A stretch of DNA of 64,000 bases from Oceanobacillus bengalensis (GTDB lineage Bacteria > Bacillota > Bacilli > Bacillales > Amphibacillaceae), in NCBI RefSeq assembly GCF_003628445.1, contig NZ_RBZO01000018.1, positions 1 to 64,000 on the forward strand. Reading direction: 5' to 3'. This document shows positions 8,846 to 17,463 of the stretch, piece after piece (within the stretch, counting starts at the first letter, position 1; every line of letters begins with the position of its first letter). The position numbers and the translations under genes are program-made. The notes below the pieces were generated by a model. That model was given only the letters and a program-made list of their open reading frames with translations, had not been told where the DNA came from and ran no database searches.

Positions 8846-10372
8846 CTATGCAGCCTTATCTTCATTTATATTTTTGTTAAATAAGCCTTTTATAAATTTA
8901 ATAAAAGGAATAATGAGCATGACTAAGATTACGATTGTAAGAATTAGTGATACGGGTCTTTGTACGAAAATCAGAAAACTACCTTCAGTGGTAATTAATG
9001 TTTGACGAAGTGCATTTTCAGCCATTGGCCCAAGCACTAGAGCCAGCACTACTGCCGCTGGTGAGAAATCATACAATTTCATAAAGAAGCCAATAACACC
9101 AAAAGCTAACATAATCCACGTTTCAACCATACTTCCGTGTAAACTAAATGTACCGACCGTACATAGAATTAAAATTACTGGTACTAATAATTTATAAGGT
9201 ACCCTCATAATTTTGATAAATAATGGAATTGCAAATATGTTTACAAGTATGAGAATAATATTTCCTAAATACATACTTGAAATAAGTCCCCATGCAAATT
9301 CAGGTTCTTGTGACATCATTAGCGGCCCTGGTTGTAGTCCCCACATAAGAAAGGCACCTAACAAAACAGCTGTCGCACCAGATCCAGGAATACCAAGTGT
9401 TAATAACGGTATCATCGCACCTGCTGACGCTGCATTGTTTGCTGTTTCTGGAGCAACAAGTCCTGGCATGTGTCCTTTACCGAATTTTTCGGATACCTTC
9501 GATACCTTTTTTTCCAGAGAATACGATAACAAGGACGCAACTGTAGCACCTGCTCCAGGCAACATCCCGATAAAAAAACCTAAGAAAGATCCTCTTGCAA
9601 ACGTCCCTTTACTTTCAGACCACTCTTTTTTGCTTGGCCAGAATTCCCCTTTCTTCTTAAAAGAAATCTCTTCTCTATTCCCCTCTTTATGTTGCCCTTG
9701 ATATATAGAGTAAAATAGTTCACCAAGTCCAAAGAGGCCGATAGCTACTGGTAGAAAGTAAATGCCGTTTATTAACTCAGGATTACCATACGTAAATCGT
9801 TGTGTACCCGTAATGACATCTACTCCGACGAGTGATATCGCTAAACCTAACAAGGCTGATATTGCTCCATTGATTTTGTTATCACCCATAACAACAATTA
9901 AAGCTAGAAGCCCTATCGCAATAAGCAAGAAGAATTCCGGAGGACCAAATGAACGTGCAACTTTAGCGAATGTAGGGGCAAAGCCTGCTATTAAGATAAC
10001 ACCAATTGTACCCCCAACAAAGGATGCAACAGCCTGCATCACTAATGCTGGGCCAACTCTACCTTTTTTGGCTAATGGATAGCCATCAAAAGTACTAGCC
10101 ACGGTAGCAGATTCCCCAGGAGTATTTATTAATATAGAAGTGATTGTTCCACCATACATAGAGCCGTAATAGATACCAGCCAACATAATAACTGCAGTTA
10201 CTGGATCCATTGAAAATGTTAATGATAGCAAAATTGCTATCCCTGCTGTAGGTCCAAAACCTGGAATAATCCCAACGATCATCCCCACAAATGCCCCAAT
10301 CGTTAAAAACAGTAGATTGATAGGACTAACCGCAACGGAAAATCCCATTAATAGATTTTCTATAATATCCAT
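8846..10372 (-). CDS. tctA: TctA-family large permease subunit of a TTT transporter
   Basis: A 508-residue integral membrane protein with about 11-12 predicted helices. The family hallmark glycine-rich motifs are present: GIIPGFGPTAGIA (about 34-46) and its repeat GMLPGAGATVAS near 270, plus YGSMYGGTITSIL and IPGSGATAVLLG. It forms the cation-coupled carboxylate channel of a tripartite tricarboxylate transporter with the TctB gene 21 bp upstream and the TctC lipoprotein. AAGGAGGAAG precedes the ATG. The substrate is probably a di- or tricarboxylate or similar acid. Confidence 0.93.
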   Translation of the reverse strand: MDIIENLLMGFSVAVSPINLLFLTIGAFVGMIVGIIPGFGPTAGIAILLSLTFSMDPVTAVIMLAGIYYGSMYGGTITSILINTPGESATVASTFDGYPLAKKGRVGPALVMQAVASFVGGTIGVILIAGFAPTFAKVARSFGPPEFFLLIAIGLLALIVVMGDNKINGAISALLGLAISLVGVDVITGTQRFTYGNPELINGIYFLPVAIGLFGLGELFYSIYQGQHKEGNREEISFKKKGEFWPSKKEWSESKGTFARGSFLGFFIGMLPGAGATVASLLSYSLEKKVSKVSEKFGKGHMPGLVAPETANNAASAGAMIPLLTLGIPGSGATAVLLGAFLMWGLQPGPLMMSQEPEFAWGLISSMYLGNIILILVNIFAIPLFIKIMRVPYKLLVPVILILCTVGTFSLHGSMVETWIMLAFGVIGFFMKLYDFSPAAVVLALVLGPMAENALRQTLITTEGSFLIFVQRPVSLILTIVILVMLIIPFIKFIKGLFNKNINEDKAA

Positions 10373-10393
10373 ATGCTTCCTCCTTTCCCTTTA

Positions 10394-10840
10394 TCAAAAT
10401 CCAAAGATACCTGTTGGAAATCCAGCATTCAACCAAACATCTAGCAATAAATATGTTCCCATCGGTACTGTGACTGAAATAATTGTATTAAGAATTAATC
10501 TTTCACGATTTAATATTAAAAGAACAGCAAAAACATATAGTACCATCGCTATTACTGCACCCAACACGTTTAATAATGCAATGAATAGAAAAGTTGCTGC
10601 TAATAATAGAAGAATGCTGTTTAGATGAATAGGTTTACGAAAGGATACCTTCTCCTTTAAAACAACCTTTAAATCTTTAAAGAAAGCAATTCCAGTAAAA
10701 ACCACTAATAATATACCAATCCAAAGCGGAAAGAAACCCGGTCCAACTTGCCCTGAATGATTTACATAATCATATTCAAAACCTTTAATGGTAAAGTAAA
10801 TCGAAAAGATAAATAAAATCCCTGAGAAAATTGCCCTCAT
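10394..10840 (-). CDS. tctB: TctB-family small permease subunit
   Basis: About 148 residues with four predicted membrane helices, the usual TctB build. The GPGFFPLWIG motif between helices 1 and 2 is typical. The longer frame starting at 10858 has its ATG upstream of the AAGGAGG itself, so the ATG at 10840, 6 nt after that site, is the better start. It lies between tctC and tctA and completes the transporter. Confidence 0.88.
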   Translation of the reverse strand: MRAIFSGILFIFSIYFTIKGFEYDYVNHSGQVGPGFFPLWIGILLVVFTGIAFFKDLKVVLKEKVSFRKPIHLNSILLLLAATFLFIALLNVLGAVIAMVLYVFAVLLILNRERLILNTIISVTVPMGTYLLLDVWLNAGFPTGIFGF

Positions 10841-10865
10841 AGCTATCCTCCTTAACATTTTATTA

Positions 10866-10892
10866 GAGGGGAACAGGTCATTATTTCCCCTC
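10866..10892 (-). terminator. Attenuator-like hairpin between tctC and tctB
   Basis: A perfect 8-bp stem (GAGGGGAA with TTCCCCTC) and an 11-nt loop lie in the tctC-tctB gap. Hairpins after binding-protein genes commonly lower expression of downstream permease genes or protect the upstream mRNA; that role is inferred here. Confidence 0.5.
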
Positions 10893-10904
10893 CTCCTATT
10901 TCTT

Positions 10905-11894
10905 CTATTCTTCTATAACACCTAGTTCACTAAGAATGTCATTAAATACAGATGTTGTTTCATCAAGGTATTCTGTGAAATCATCCCCATATAGAATCGT
11001 TTCACTTAAGTAGTTCTTCGAGATATATTCTGCCCATTCATCCGTTTCCGCTACCTTCTTCATCGTGTCAATCCACCACTGACGAACTTCCTCGTCTACC
11101 TCACCAGCAAGAATTACGCCACGTGGCATTGAAATATTTACTTCATATCCAGATTCAATGAACGTTGGGATATCTGCATAATCTGGTAATCTTTCAACAC
11201 CACTAAATGCAAGGGCGCGCATGTCTCCAGATTCTAATTGGCCGATAACACCACTTGGGTTAGCAACAATAGCATCTAATGTATTAGAAAGCATTGCCGA
11301 TTGTAATTGACCCTCTGCATTAAAAGAAACATATTCATATTCAAGTTCAGCTTCTTTACCAAATGTTTCAACAATCATACGATCAACGTTCGCAACACCA
11401 ATTCCACCAATGTTCATTTTCTTATCTTTCGCAGCTGCAATAAAATCATCTAACGTTTCGTAGTCAGAATTGCCTGGCACAACCAAGAACATATCATCAG
11501 TTGCCATTAATGCAACATGTGTGAATGACTCATAATCCCAACCTGGATCAGATTGAAGTGGTGTTGTGATAAAGCTTCCACTTGTCGTAGAAATTTGGTA
11601 TGGATCCCCTACATTTTGTTGCATATACCCCCAACCAACTGCTCCACTTCCGCCTTCACGGTTCTCAGGTACAATATCACCTGGGTATAGATCATACTGT
11701 TCCATAATTTTTATCATTTCTCTCGCCATAACATCGTTTCCACCACCTGGCCCAAAGGCAATTGTCCAATCAAGTGTTTCTGATTCAGAGGGATAATCTT
11801 CCCCTGAATCACTAGATGCCTGATCACCTGAACATGCACTAATGAATAAAGCGACGGTTATCATTAATACCAACAACATCATTTTCTTTTTCAT
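10905..11894 (-). CDS. tctC: TctC/Bug-family extracytoplasmic solute-binding lipoprotein
   Basis: A 329-residue binding protein with a lipoprotein signal (MKKKMMLL... LFISAC, lipid cysteine about residue 21). The mature part shows family features such as FGPGGGNDVMAREM and the ENREGGSGAVGWGYM block that contact the ligand carboxylate. An upstream ATG at 11939 is in frame, but AAGGGGG ends 7 nt before the ATG at 11894, and the signal peptide begins there. It is the first gene of the TTT operon, with a cre-like box in its leader. The ligand is unknown. Confidence 0.92.
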   Translation of the reverse strand: MKKKMMLLVLMITVALFISACSGDQASSDSGEDYPSESETLDWTIAFGPGGGNDVMAREMIKIMEQYDLYPGDIVPENREGGSGAVGWGYMQQNVGDPYQISTTSGSFITTPLQSDPGWDYESFTHVALMATDDMFLVVPGNSDYETLDDFIAAAKDKKMNIGGIGVANVDRMIVETFGKEAELEYEYVSFNAEGQLQSAMLSNTLDAIVANPSGVIGQLESGDMRALAFSGVERLPDYADIPTFIESGYEVNISMPRGVILAGEVDEEVRQWWIDTMKKVAETDEWAEYISKNYLSETILYGDDFTEYLDETTSVFNDILSELGVIEE

Positions 11895-11919
11895 ATTAAT
11901 CCCCCTTGTTTGAACAGCA

Positions 11920-11933
11920 TGAAAGCGTTTTAA
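11920..11933. promoter_or_regulatory. cre-like box (CcpA site) before tctC
   Basis: TGAAAGCGTTTTAA differs from the cre consensus TGWAANCGNTNWCA at one position. It lies 26 bp upstream of the tctC start codon, a place where CcpA could block transcription when preferred sugars are present. Confidence 0.5.
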
Positions 11934-12066
11934 ATTCACGGTATATTAATTTTTAAATAATTAATATATTGTTTAGTTTCAGATAATTATAAAGGAAAAT
12001 GTAGTTATTTGTATAATCTTCTACCAGTTTATAAGAAATCCTGCTTTTCCGCTATGATTCTTACAA

Positions 12067-12103
12067 CAGAATAAGAATTCCAAACAGTGGAATCCCTATT
12101 CTG
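12067..12103 (-). terminator. Hairpin at the end of the thioesterase operon
   Basis: CAGAATAAGAATTCC pairs with GGAATCCCTATTCTG with a small internal mismatch. It overlaps the stop codon of the thioesterase gene and would end the CoA-transferase/hydratase/thioesterase transcript. Confidence 0.6.
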
Positions 12104-12515
12104 CTTTTAACCATGTTGCTGTAGCAGTAGCTGCCAATTTACCTTTTTCATTAAATAAATCGGATTTTAATGCAATTATCTTCCTGCCCTTTTTAATAAA
12201 ACTAGATTTACAATAAATTTCTCCTTCTCCAACGGGTCTTAGGTACTGTGTATTCATTTCTAATGTAACAGCGGTCCCTAAATGTCTTTTACATAAATGC
12301 CCCATCGAAACATCCAAGATAAAAACGATAACCCCTCCATGCAGGGAACCTTGTGGATTAAACATGAAATCCTTGCTAACCAAGGATACGATACAGTTTT
12401 CCTCTTGATAATCAAATTGAAGTCCGAAGAATTTTGATAGGAAAAAGTTTTCGAATTCAGCTTTTTCGTTTTCTATTGCATGATTAAAGTTCTCTTTTGC
12501 TTCCAATCGATTCAT
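12096..12515 (-). CDS. PaaI-family hotdog thioesterase
   Basis: A 139-residue single hotdog-fold protein. The conserved segment FNPQGSLHGGVIVFILDVSMG (near 51-71) contains the HGG motif and the aspartate at the start of the long helix that are typical of PaaI-type acyl-CoA thioesterases. It probably hydrolyses an acyl-CoA or rescues CoA trapped in dead-end thioesters. It follows the enoyl-CoA hydratase gene by 12 bp and ends the operon that starts with the second CoA-transferase. Confidence 0.88.
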   Translation of the reverse strand: MNRLEAKENFNHAIENEKAEFENFFLSKFFGLQFDYQEENCIVSLVSKDFMFNPQGSLHGGVIVFILDVSMGHLCKRHLGTAVTLEMNTQYLRPVGEGEIYCKSSFIKKGRKIIALKSDLFNEKGKLAATATATWLKAE

Positions 12516-12527
12516 GATGATCAGCCC

Positions 12528-13313
12528 TTAAGAAAATGTAAATTGTGGTTTTCTCTTTTCGAGGAAAGCCTGAACACCCTCATGATAATCTTCTGTATCA
12601 AAAGAACCGTTCCTGAGTTGTTCCGTGTATTCATTGTCTTCTGTTTGACCTTGTAATATAAAGCCAATAATTTCTTTCATGCTTCGTACGGTAAATTGCG
12701 CTTTCTTACATAAACCTTCCGCAAATTTATATGTTTCTTCTACAATTTCCTCTGGAGAAAACACTTGATCCACTAATCCAATACGAAGTGCATGATCTAC
12801 ATCTAGATGTTTTCCACTAAGTAAAATATACTTTGCTTGGGATGGCCCCACTAGATCTACAAGTTGTTTCGTAGCAGTTAAACTATAAACAAGACCTAGA
12901 TTTGCTGGTGTAATTCCAAATCTACCATTCGTATCCGTGAAACGTAAGTCACAAGCCAAAGCAATCTCACATCCACCGCCAATACACCAACTTTGAATCA
13001 TAGCAATGCTTGGTTTTTTCATTGTTGCAATTGCTCGTTCTGCTTTATGGGTTGCATCATTATAAATCTTTGCACCTGCTGAATCTGCACGCAAGGTTTT
13101 AAACTCACTAATATCCGCTCCTGCAGCAAAAGATGTATGGTCTGCACCGCGTACAACTAATACTTTAATGTTCCTATCGTTTTCTACATCTTCTACTAGA
13201 CCGGGAATTTCCTTCCACATCTCATGTGTTAATGCGTTTCTTTTTTCTGGTCTGTTAAAGATAATTGTTGCAATCTCACCGTTTTTTTCTAATAAAACAT
13301 CTTTTTTAGCCAT
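12528..13313 (-). CDS. Enoyl-CoA hydratase/isomerase family protein
   Basis: About 261 residues with the crotonase fold. The oxyanion-hole segments are AAGADISEF (near 60) and IGGGCEIALACDLRF (near 110). The first catalytic-region glutamate is present in GGGCE, but the segment equivalent to the second glutamate of classical hydratases reads FGITPANLGLVYS, without an acidic residue. Dehydratase, isomerase or hydrolase variants of the superfamily therefore remain possible. The ATG at 13313 has a good AGGAAGG site and overlaps the CoA-transferase gene by 8 bp; the longer frame to 13364 would overlap it further. It is the middle gene of the operon. Confidence 0.88.
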   Translation of the reverse strand: MAKKDVLLEKNGEIATIIFNRPEKRNALTHEMWKEIPGLVEDVENDRNIKVLVVRGADHTSFAAGADISEFKTLRADSAGAKIYNDATHKAERAIATMKKPSIAMIQSWCIGGGCEIALACDLRFTDTNGRFGITPANLGLVYSLTATKQLVDLVGPSQAKYILLSGKHLDVDHALRIGLVDQVFSPEEIVEETYKFAEGLCKKAQFTVRSMKEIIGFILQGQTEDNEYTEQLRNGSFDTEDYHEGVQAFLEKRKPQFTFS

Positions 13314-14529
13314 GAATACCTTCCTCCGCTTCCTCATACTTATTGTAAACGATTCCATTTTCATACATTTCTACTATCTCGTCTTCCGTATATCCTGCTT
13401 CTATTAATTTTTCGGTTGTATGCTGACCTAACCAAGGTGCAGGTGATTTAATTTGCAACGGCGTTTTTGAGAACTTCGCCGGAATACCAATTGTTTTAAT
13501 TGGTCCGAGTTTCGGATGTTCCATTTCGACAATCATATTTCTTGCATTAACATGTGGATCATTTAATGTTTGATCATACGTATAAACTGGGCCTGCAGGA
13601 ATTCCTGCTTTATCCAATCTATCCACCCAATATTCCATTGTTTCCGTAACGAAAATGGTTTCGATTTCTTGCTCAAGTTCATCGATATGATCCATTCGAT
13701 TCATCAATGTTTTATATCTTGGGTCATCAATCCATTCTGGCTTATTAACTACTCCTTTGCAGAAAAGCTCCCACAGTTTCTGATTTCCAGCACCCACCGT
13801 TACATAGCCATCTTTTGCTTGATACGATTGATATGGAGTAGAACGGCGGTGCCTTGTTCCTGTTGCACTGGCAACCTCACCAGATCCGAAGTATGCTGCT
13901 GATTCCCAAATCGTCCATGCTAATCCCGCATCAACCAATGATGTATCAATGTATTGACCTTCTCCACTTTTTAGGCGATGAACATAAGCTCCTAGAATGC
14001 TATAGATTGCAGTTGCCCCAGCCGCAATATCATTAATTGCAATTCCAACTTTAGCTGGTTTTCCATTCGGTTCGCCTGTCATACGCATTAATCCAGTAAT
14101 ACCTTGGGCGATAATATCAAAGCCACCTTTTTGACTATAGGGACCAGTTTGTCCGAACCCAGAGATGGAACAATAAATAATTGAAGGATTTTTCTTTTCA
14201 ATTGTTTCATAATCAATCCCCAGTTTTTTTACCACACCTGGTCGGAAGTTTTCGATAATAACATCCGCTTCCTCAGCTAATTTATGAAAAATCTCCTTCC
14301 CTTTATCAGATTTCAAATCTAGTGCTAGACTCTTTTTATTTCGATTTGGCATCGCAAAAGGGTATCCTTCATCATTAATAAATGGTCCTAACCTTCGAGA
14401 ATCATCTCCTCCTGGAAATCTCTCAATTTTTGTTACTTCTGCACCCATATCAGAAAGTACCATTGTGCAATATGGTCCTGCTAGAAACTGAGTTAAGTCA
14501 AGAATTTTCACTCCATCTAATGGAAGCAT
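13306..14529 (-). CDS. CaiB/BaiF family CoA-transferase (class III), second copy
   Basis: A 407-residue paralogue of the 4934-6151 product with the same landmarks: GVKILDLTQFLAGPYC, GAEVTKIE, NRNKKSLALDL, ENFRPGVVKKLG, SGFGQTGPYSQKGG and the IAQG block. It should activate a carboxylic acid with CoA taken from another acyl-CoA. It is the first gene of an operon with the crotonase and thioesterase, so the acyl-CoA it makes is probably the crotonase substrate. It has a strong promoter (TTGACA-N17-TATATT) with a GntR-like palindrome just downstream. AAGGGGTGG precedes the start. Confidence 0.9.
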   Translation of the reverse strand: MLPLDGVKILDLTQFLAGPYCTMVLSDMGAEVTKIERFPGGDDSRRLGPFINDEGYPFAMPNRNKKSLALDLKSDKGKEIFHKLAEEADVIIENFRPGVVKKLGIDYETIEKKNPSIIYCSISGFGQTGPYSQKGGFDIIAQGITGLMRMTGEPNGKPAKVGIAINDIAAGATAIYSILGAYVHRLKSGEGQYIDTSLVDAGLAWTIWESAAYFGSGEVASATGTRHRRSTPYQSYQAKDGYVTVGAGNQKLWELFCKGVVNKPEWIDDPRYKTLMNRMDHIDELEQEIETIFVTETMEYWVDRLDKAGIPAGPVYTYDQTLNDPHVNARNMIVEMEHPKLGPIKTIGIPAKFSKTPLQIKSPAPWLGQHTTEKLIEAGYTEDEIVEMYENGIVYNKYEEAEEGIHG

Positions 14530-14548
14530 CTAACCACCCCTTCTATAA

Positions 14549-14593
14549 ATTGTATACAATATATAATATATATAACCACCTTTAATATGTCAA
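14549..14593 (-). promoter_or_regulatory. Sigma-A promoter with a GntR-type palindromic operator
   Basis: On the minus strand, TTGACA (14593-14588), a 17-bp spacer and TATATT (14570-14565) form a good promoter. Just downstream, ATTGTATACAAT (14549-14560) is a perfect 12-bp palindrome. It shares the TTGTATACAA core of the Bacillus subtilis gluconate repressor operator, so an FCD-type GntR regulator encoded nearby probably represses here. Confidence 0.65.
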
Positions 14594-14680
14594 TAATATT
14601 TAGAAAAATATTAAAATAAAAAATATAATAATAATTAATAGCGATATTTTTCTGATAGATTACAGTTTTAGTACTAATAA

Positions 14681-14726
14681 AATAACAGGGAGATTTAATG
14701 TGTAAACATTAAATCTCCCTGTTATT
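14681..14726. terminator. Strong bidirectional hairpin terminator after glcF
   Basis: A 20-bp perfect stem (14681-14700 with 14707-14726) around a 6-nt loop, flanked by T-runs on both strands. It lies downstream of glcF on the minus strand and isolates it from the CoA-transferase promoter. Confidence 0.85.
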
Positions 14727-14777
14727 TTTATACCATATTTCATGCATACCTTAATGGATAGAAACGTATTTATTCAT

Positions 14778-16058
14778 CTACTTCCCAACCCCACAAGCCT
14801 CCGCCAACAATTCAACAATATGAACAACCTCTATTCGATCAGATAGTCCTTCTTTCTCGACACCAAGCTTCATTTGCAGGTGGCAACCAGGGTTTGTCGT
14901 GACAATCATTTCAGGAGAAACCTTTCCAACATGTTTCATTTTCTCATCAAGGACATCCATTGATTCCTCGTAGTTAACAATGTTATAGATTCCAGCAGAC
15001 CCACAGCACATGTCTTTGTTCGGAAGTTCCAAATACGTAATACCTGGTATCGATTTTAATAGATTAAGCGGTTCATTCACCCGCTTCTGTACATTTGACA
15101 TGTGACATGACGGTTGATAGGTTACTACTTTATTCATTTCCTTCTCAAACTCTAAACGTAACTGTCCAAGGATGACACTTATATCCACATTCTTTTCCGC
15201 AAAGCGCTTCGCACGGTCTGCCCACTCTGCGTCATTTTCAAATAGTTTATCATATTCAACAAGTTGAGCACCACAGCCACCAATGCTGTTAACAATATAA
15301 TCAAATTCATATTTTTCGAATGCTCGGATGTTTTCTTTCGCTAACTTTTTCGTGATTTCAGTTTCACCACTATGGTTTTGCAGGGCTCCACAACAGGTCT
15401 GTTCTTTAATTACTGTCACATCACAACCTGCACGTTGTAGCAACTTAATACTTTGTGTATTAATCGAAGAAAACATCGTATCCATCACACATCCCGTGAA
15501 AAAGCCGATTCGAAATGCAGGTTTTAGTTCTGCTGGATAATGCTCCCCACGTTTATTCCTTTCTATTAACCCCTCCACATTGGGCAAAACCTTCTCAAAT
15601 GCACGTAAGTTTTCAGGTAAAATGTTCAGTGCCTTTGTTTTTCTTGCTACCTTTTGTAGGCCTGACTTCTGGTATAGCGCAATTCCACCACCAGCTGTAT
15701 GGAGCATTTTCTTATTTGGAATTGCTTTATCAAAGACAAACTCCTGGAATAGCTTTGCTCGTTTTGTAATCCGCTTTTTCTTATCCTCTTGAATCACTTC
15801 CTTTGCTGATTCAAGGATTTTACCGTATTGCACATTCGTTGGGCATACAACTTCACATGCGCGACACCCTAGACATAAATTGATTGGCCCTTCTAATTCC
15901 GAGTAGGAAATATGACCTTCCGCAGCCATTTTCACTAAATTAATGCGCCCTCTTGGGGAATGTGTTTCTTTGCCCATCGTTAAATAAGTAGGACATGCAG
16001 GTAAGCAATAACCACATTGGACACAATCAAATGTTTCTTCGTATGCTAGTTCAGCCAT
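14778..16058 (-). CDS. glcF: Glycolate/D-lactate oxidase iron-sulfur subunit
   Basis: A 426-residue protein with two N-terminal 4Fe-4S motifs, CVQCGYCLPACP (11-22) and CLGCRACEVVCP (about 62-73), followed by two CCG domains (GCVMDTMF and CCGALQNHSG, then CHMSN and CCGSAGIYN). This is the layout of GlcF, which passes electrons from the flavin subunit GlcD to the membrane quinone pool. Its start overlaps the end of glcD by 8 bp. No separate glcE was seen, as in many Bacilli, where two subunits are enough. The substrate could be glycolate or a larger D-2-hydroxyacid. Confidence 0.92.
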   Translation of the reverse strand: MAELAYEETFDCVQCGYCLPACPTYLTMGKETHSPRGRINLVKMAAEGHISYSELEGPINLCLGCRACEVVCPTNVQYGKILESAKEVIQEDKKKRITKRAKLFQEFVFDKAIPNKKMLHTAGGGIALYQKSGLQKVARKTKALNILPENLRAFEKVLPNVEGLIERNKRGEHYPAELKPAFRIGFFTGCVMDTMFSSINTQSIKLLQRAGCDVTVIKEQTCCGALQNHSGETEITKKLAKENIRAFEKYEFDYIVNSIGGCGAQLVEYDKLFENDAEWADRAKRFAEKNVDISVILGQLRLEFEKEMNKVVTYQPSCHMSNVQKRVNEPLNLLKSIPGITYLELPNKDMCCGSAGIYNIVNYEESMDVLDEKMKHVGKVSPEMIVTTNPGCHLQMKLGVEKEGLSDRIEVVHIVELLAEACGVGK

Positions 16059-17463
16059 TTGTTAACACCAACCTTTGACCAGGTTTTGGAAAGATTTTTC
16101 CAGGATTTAAAATGTTATTCGGATCCCAGCTTTCTTTGATTCGCTTCATCATATCTAGGCCAACTTCTCCAAGTTCCATTTCCATAAATGGCGCTTTCAA
16201 TGTACCGATTCCGTGTTCACCTGATAACGTACCACCAAGTTCGATTGCAGCCTCAAATATTTCTTCTACTGCTTGCTCAACACGGCGCATTTCTTCCTCA
16301 TCGCGTTTATCAGCAATAATATTTGGATGTAAGTTTCCATCTCCTGCATGGCCGAAAACAACAAGATCAACTTTAAACTTTTCACGTATTTCCCTTAGTC
16401 GTTTGAACATTGCAGGAATCTGACTTCTCGGAACAGTTGCATCTTCTGAGATTTTTGTTGGTTTTTCACGTACAATCGCAGGGGAAACAAGCTTTCGCGC
16501 TCGCCATAATTCTGCTGCCTCCTCACTCGTATTCGCAACACGCACATCTCTCGCTGCTGACTCTTTGCATACCGTTTCAACCCGCTGTATCTCATCCTCA
16601 ATTGCAACTGGATGTCCATCTAATTCTATTAAAAGTAGTGCTTCTGCATCTGTTGGTAATCCGAGTGGTTCATATTCTTCCACTGCCACAATTGTGCCAT
16701 TATCCATAATTTCTAACTTAGACGGCAAAATTCCCGAGCTTAAAATTCTAGTGATTGCACGGCCTGAGTCGACAATATCATCAAATACGGCCATCATTGT
16801 TTTCGTTGCTTGTGGTTTCGGAAATAATCGAAGTGTCGCTTCTGTGATGATGCCAAGCGTCCCTTCTGACCCAACGATGAGTTTTGTTAGGTCATATCCG
16901 GTCACATTTTTCACCGTTCTACCGCCAGTACGGATAATTTCCCCTTCAGGTGTAACGACTTCAAGTCCAATGACATAATCCTTGGTTACGCCATATTTCA
17001 AGCCCCTAGGTCCTCCTGAGTTCTCTGCTAAATTACCACCAATTGTCGATACATTCGAGCTACTTGGATCTGGTGGATAGATTAAGCCAAATTTCAATGC
17101 GGCATCATTAATATCTGCTGTCAACACTCCAGGTGAAACGACAGCAACCATATCCTCATGATCGACATCTAACTTCTCATCCCATTTCGATAGATCAAGT
17201 ACGATACCCCCATTAACTGGTAGTGGCCCACCACTTAAACTCGTTCCTTGCCCACGTGGATACACAGGAATTGCCTGTTCATTTGCGAGTTTCATAATCG
17301 CCGCTACTTCATTTGTCTGCTTTGGTTGGACGACAATATCTGGAAGGTGAACACCGAATGATGCATCAAATGAATAACTATATAAATCTACTTTATCCGT
17401 AAGAATTCTTTTCTCTTCCACGACAATATTCTTTAGTAGCCCTGCTAACCTTTCTTGATTCAA
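16051..17463 (-). CDS. glcD: FAD-linked glycolate/D-2-hydroxyacid oxidase subunit
   Basis: A 470-residue member of the VAO/PCMH flavoprotein family. The N-terminal FAD domain shows YPRGQGTSLSGG (about 78-89) and NLAENSGGPRGLKYG; the C-terminal FAD-oxidase domain ends with SGEHGIGTLKAPFM and NPGKIFP. GlcD oxidises glycolate or D-lactate to the 2-oxoacid. It starts by overlapping the stop of the GntR gene (17460), so regulator, glcD and glcF form one operon. The neighbouring LarA-like racemase and hydroxyacid dehydrogenases make a D-2-hydroxyacid substrate plausible. Confidence 0.93.
   Translation of the reverse strand: MNQERLAGLLKNIVVEEKRILTDKVDLYSYSFDASFGVHLPDIVVQPKQTNEVAAIMKLANEQAIPVYPRGQGTSLSGGPLPVNGGIVLDLSKWDEKLDVDHEDMVAVVSPGVLTADINDAALKFGLIYPPDPSSSNVSTIGGNLAENSGGPRGLKYGVTKDYVIGLEVVTPEGEIIRTGGRTVKNVTGYDLTKLIVGSEGTLGIITEATLRLFPKPQATKTMMAVFDDIVDSGRAITRILSSGILPSKLEIMDNGTIVAVEEYEPLGLPTDAEALLLIELDGHPVAIEDEIQRVETVCKESAARDVRVANTSEEAAELWRARKLVSPAIVREKPTKISEDATVPRSQIPAMFKRLREIREKFKVDLVVFGHAGDGNLHPNIIADKRDEEEMRRVEQAVEEIFEAAIELGGTLSGEHGIGTLKAPFMEMELGEVGLDMMKRIKESWDPNNILNPGKIFPKPGQRLVLTNG

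Noticed and set aside
1892-14529. Sigma-54 -12/-24 promoter for the PAS/AAA+ activator
   Set aside because: I looked for TGGCAC-N5-TTGC on both strands upstream of the nearby genes and found no convincing match.
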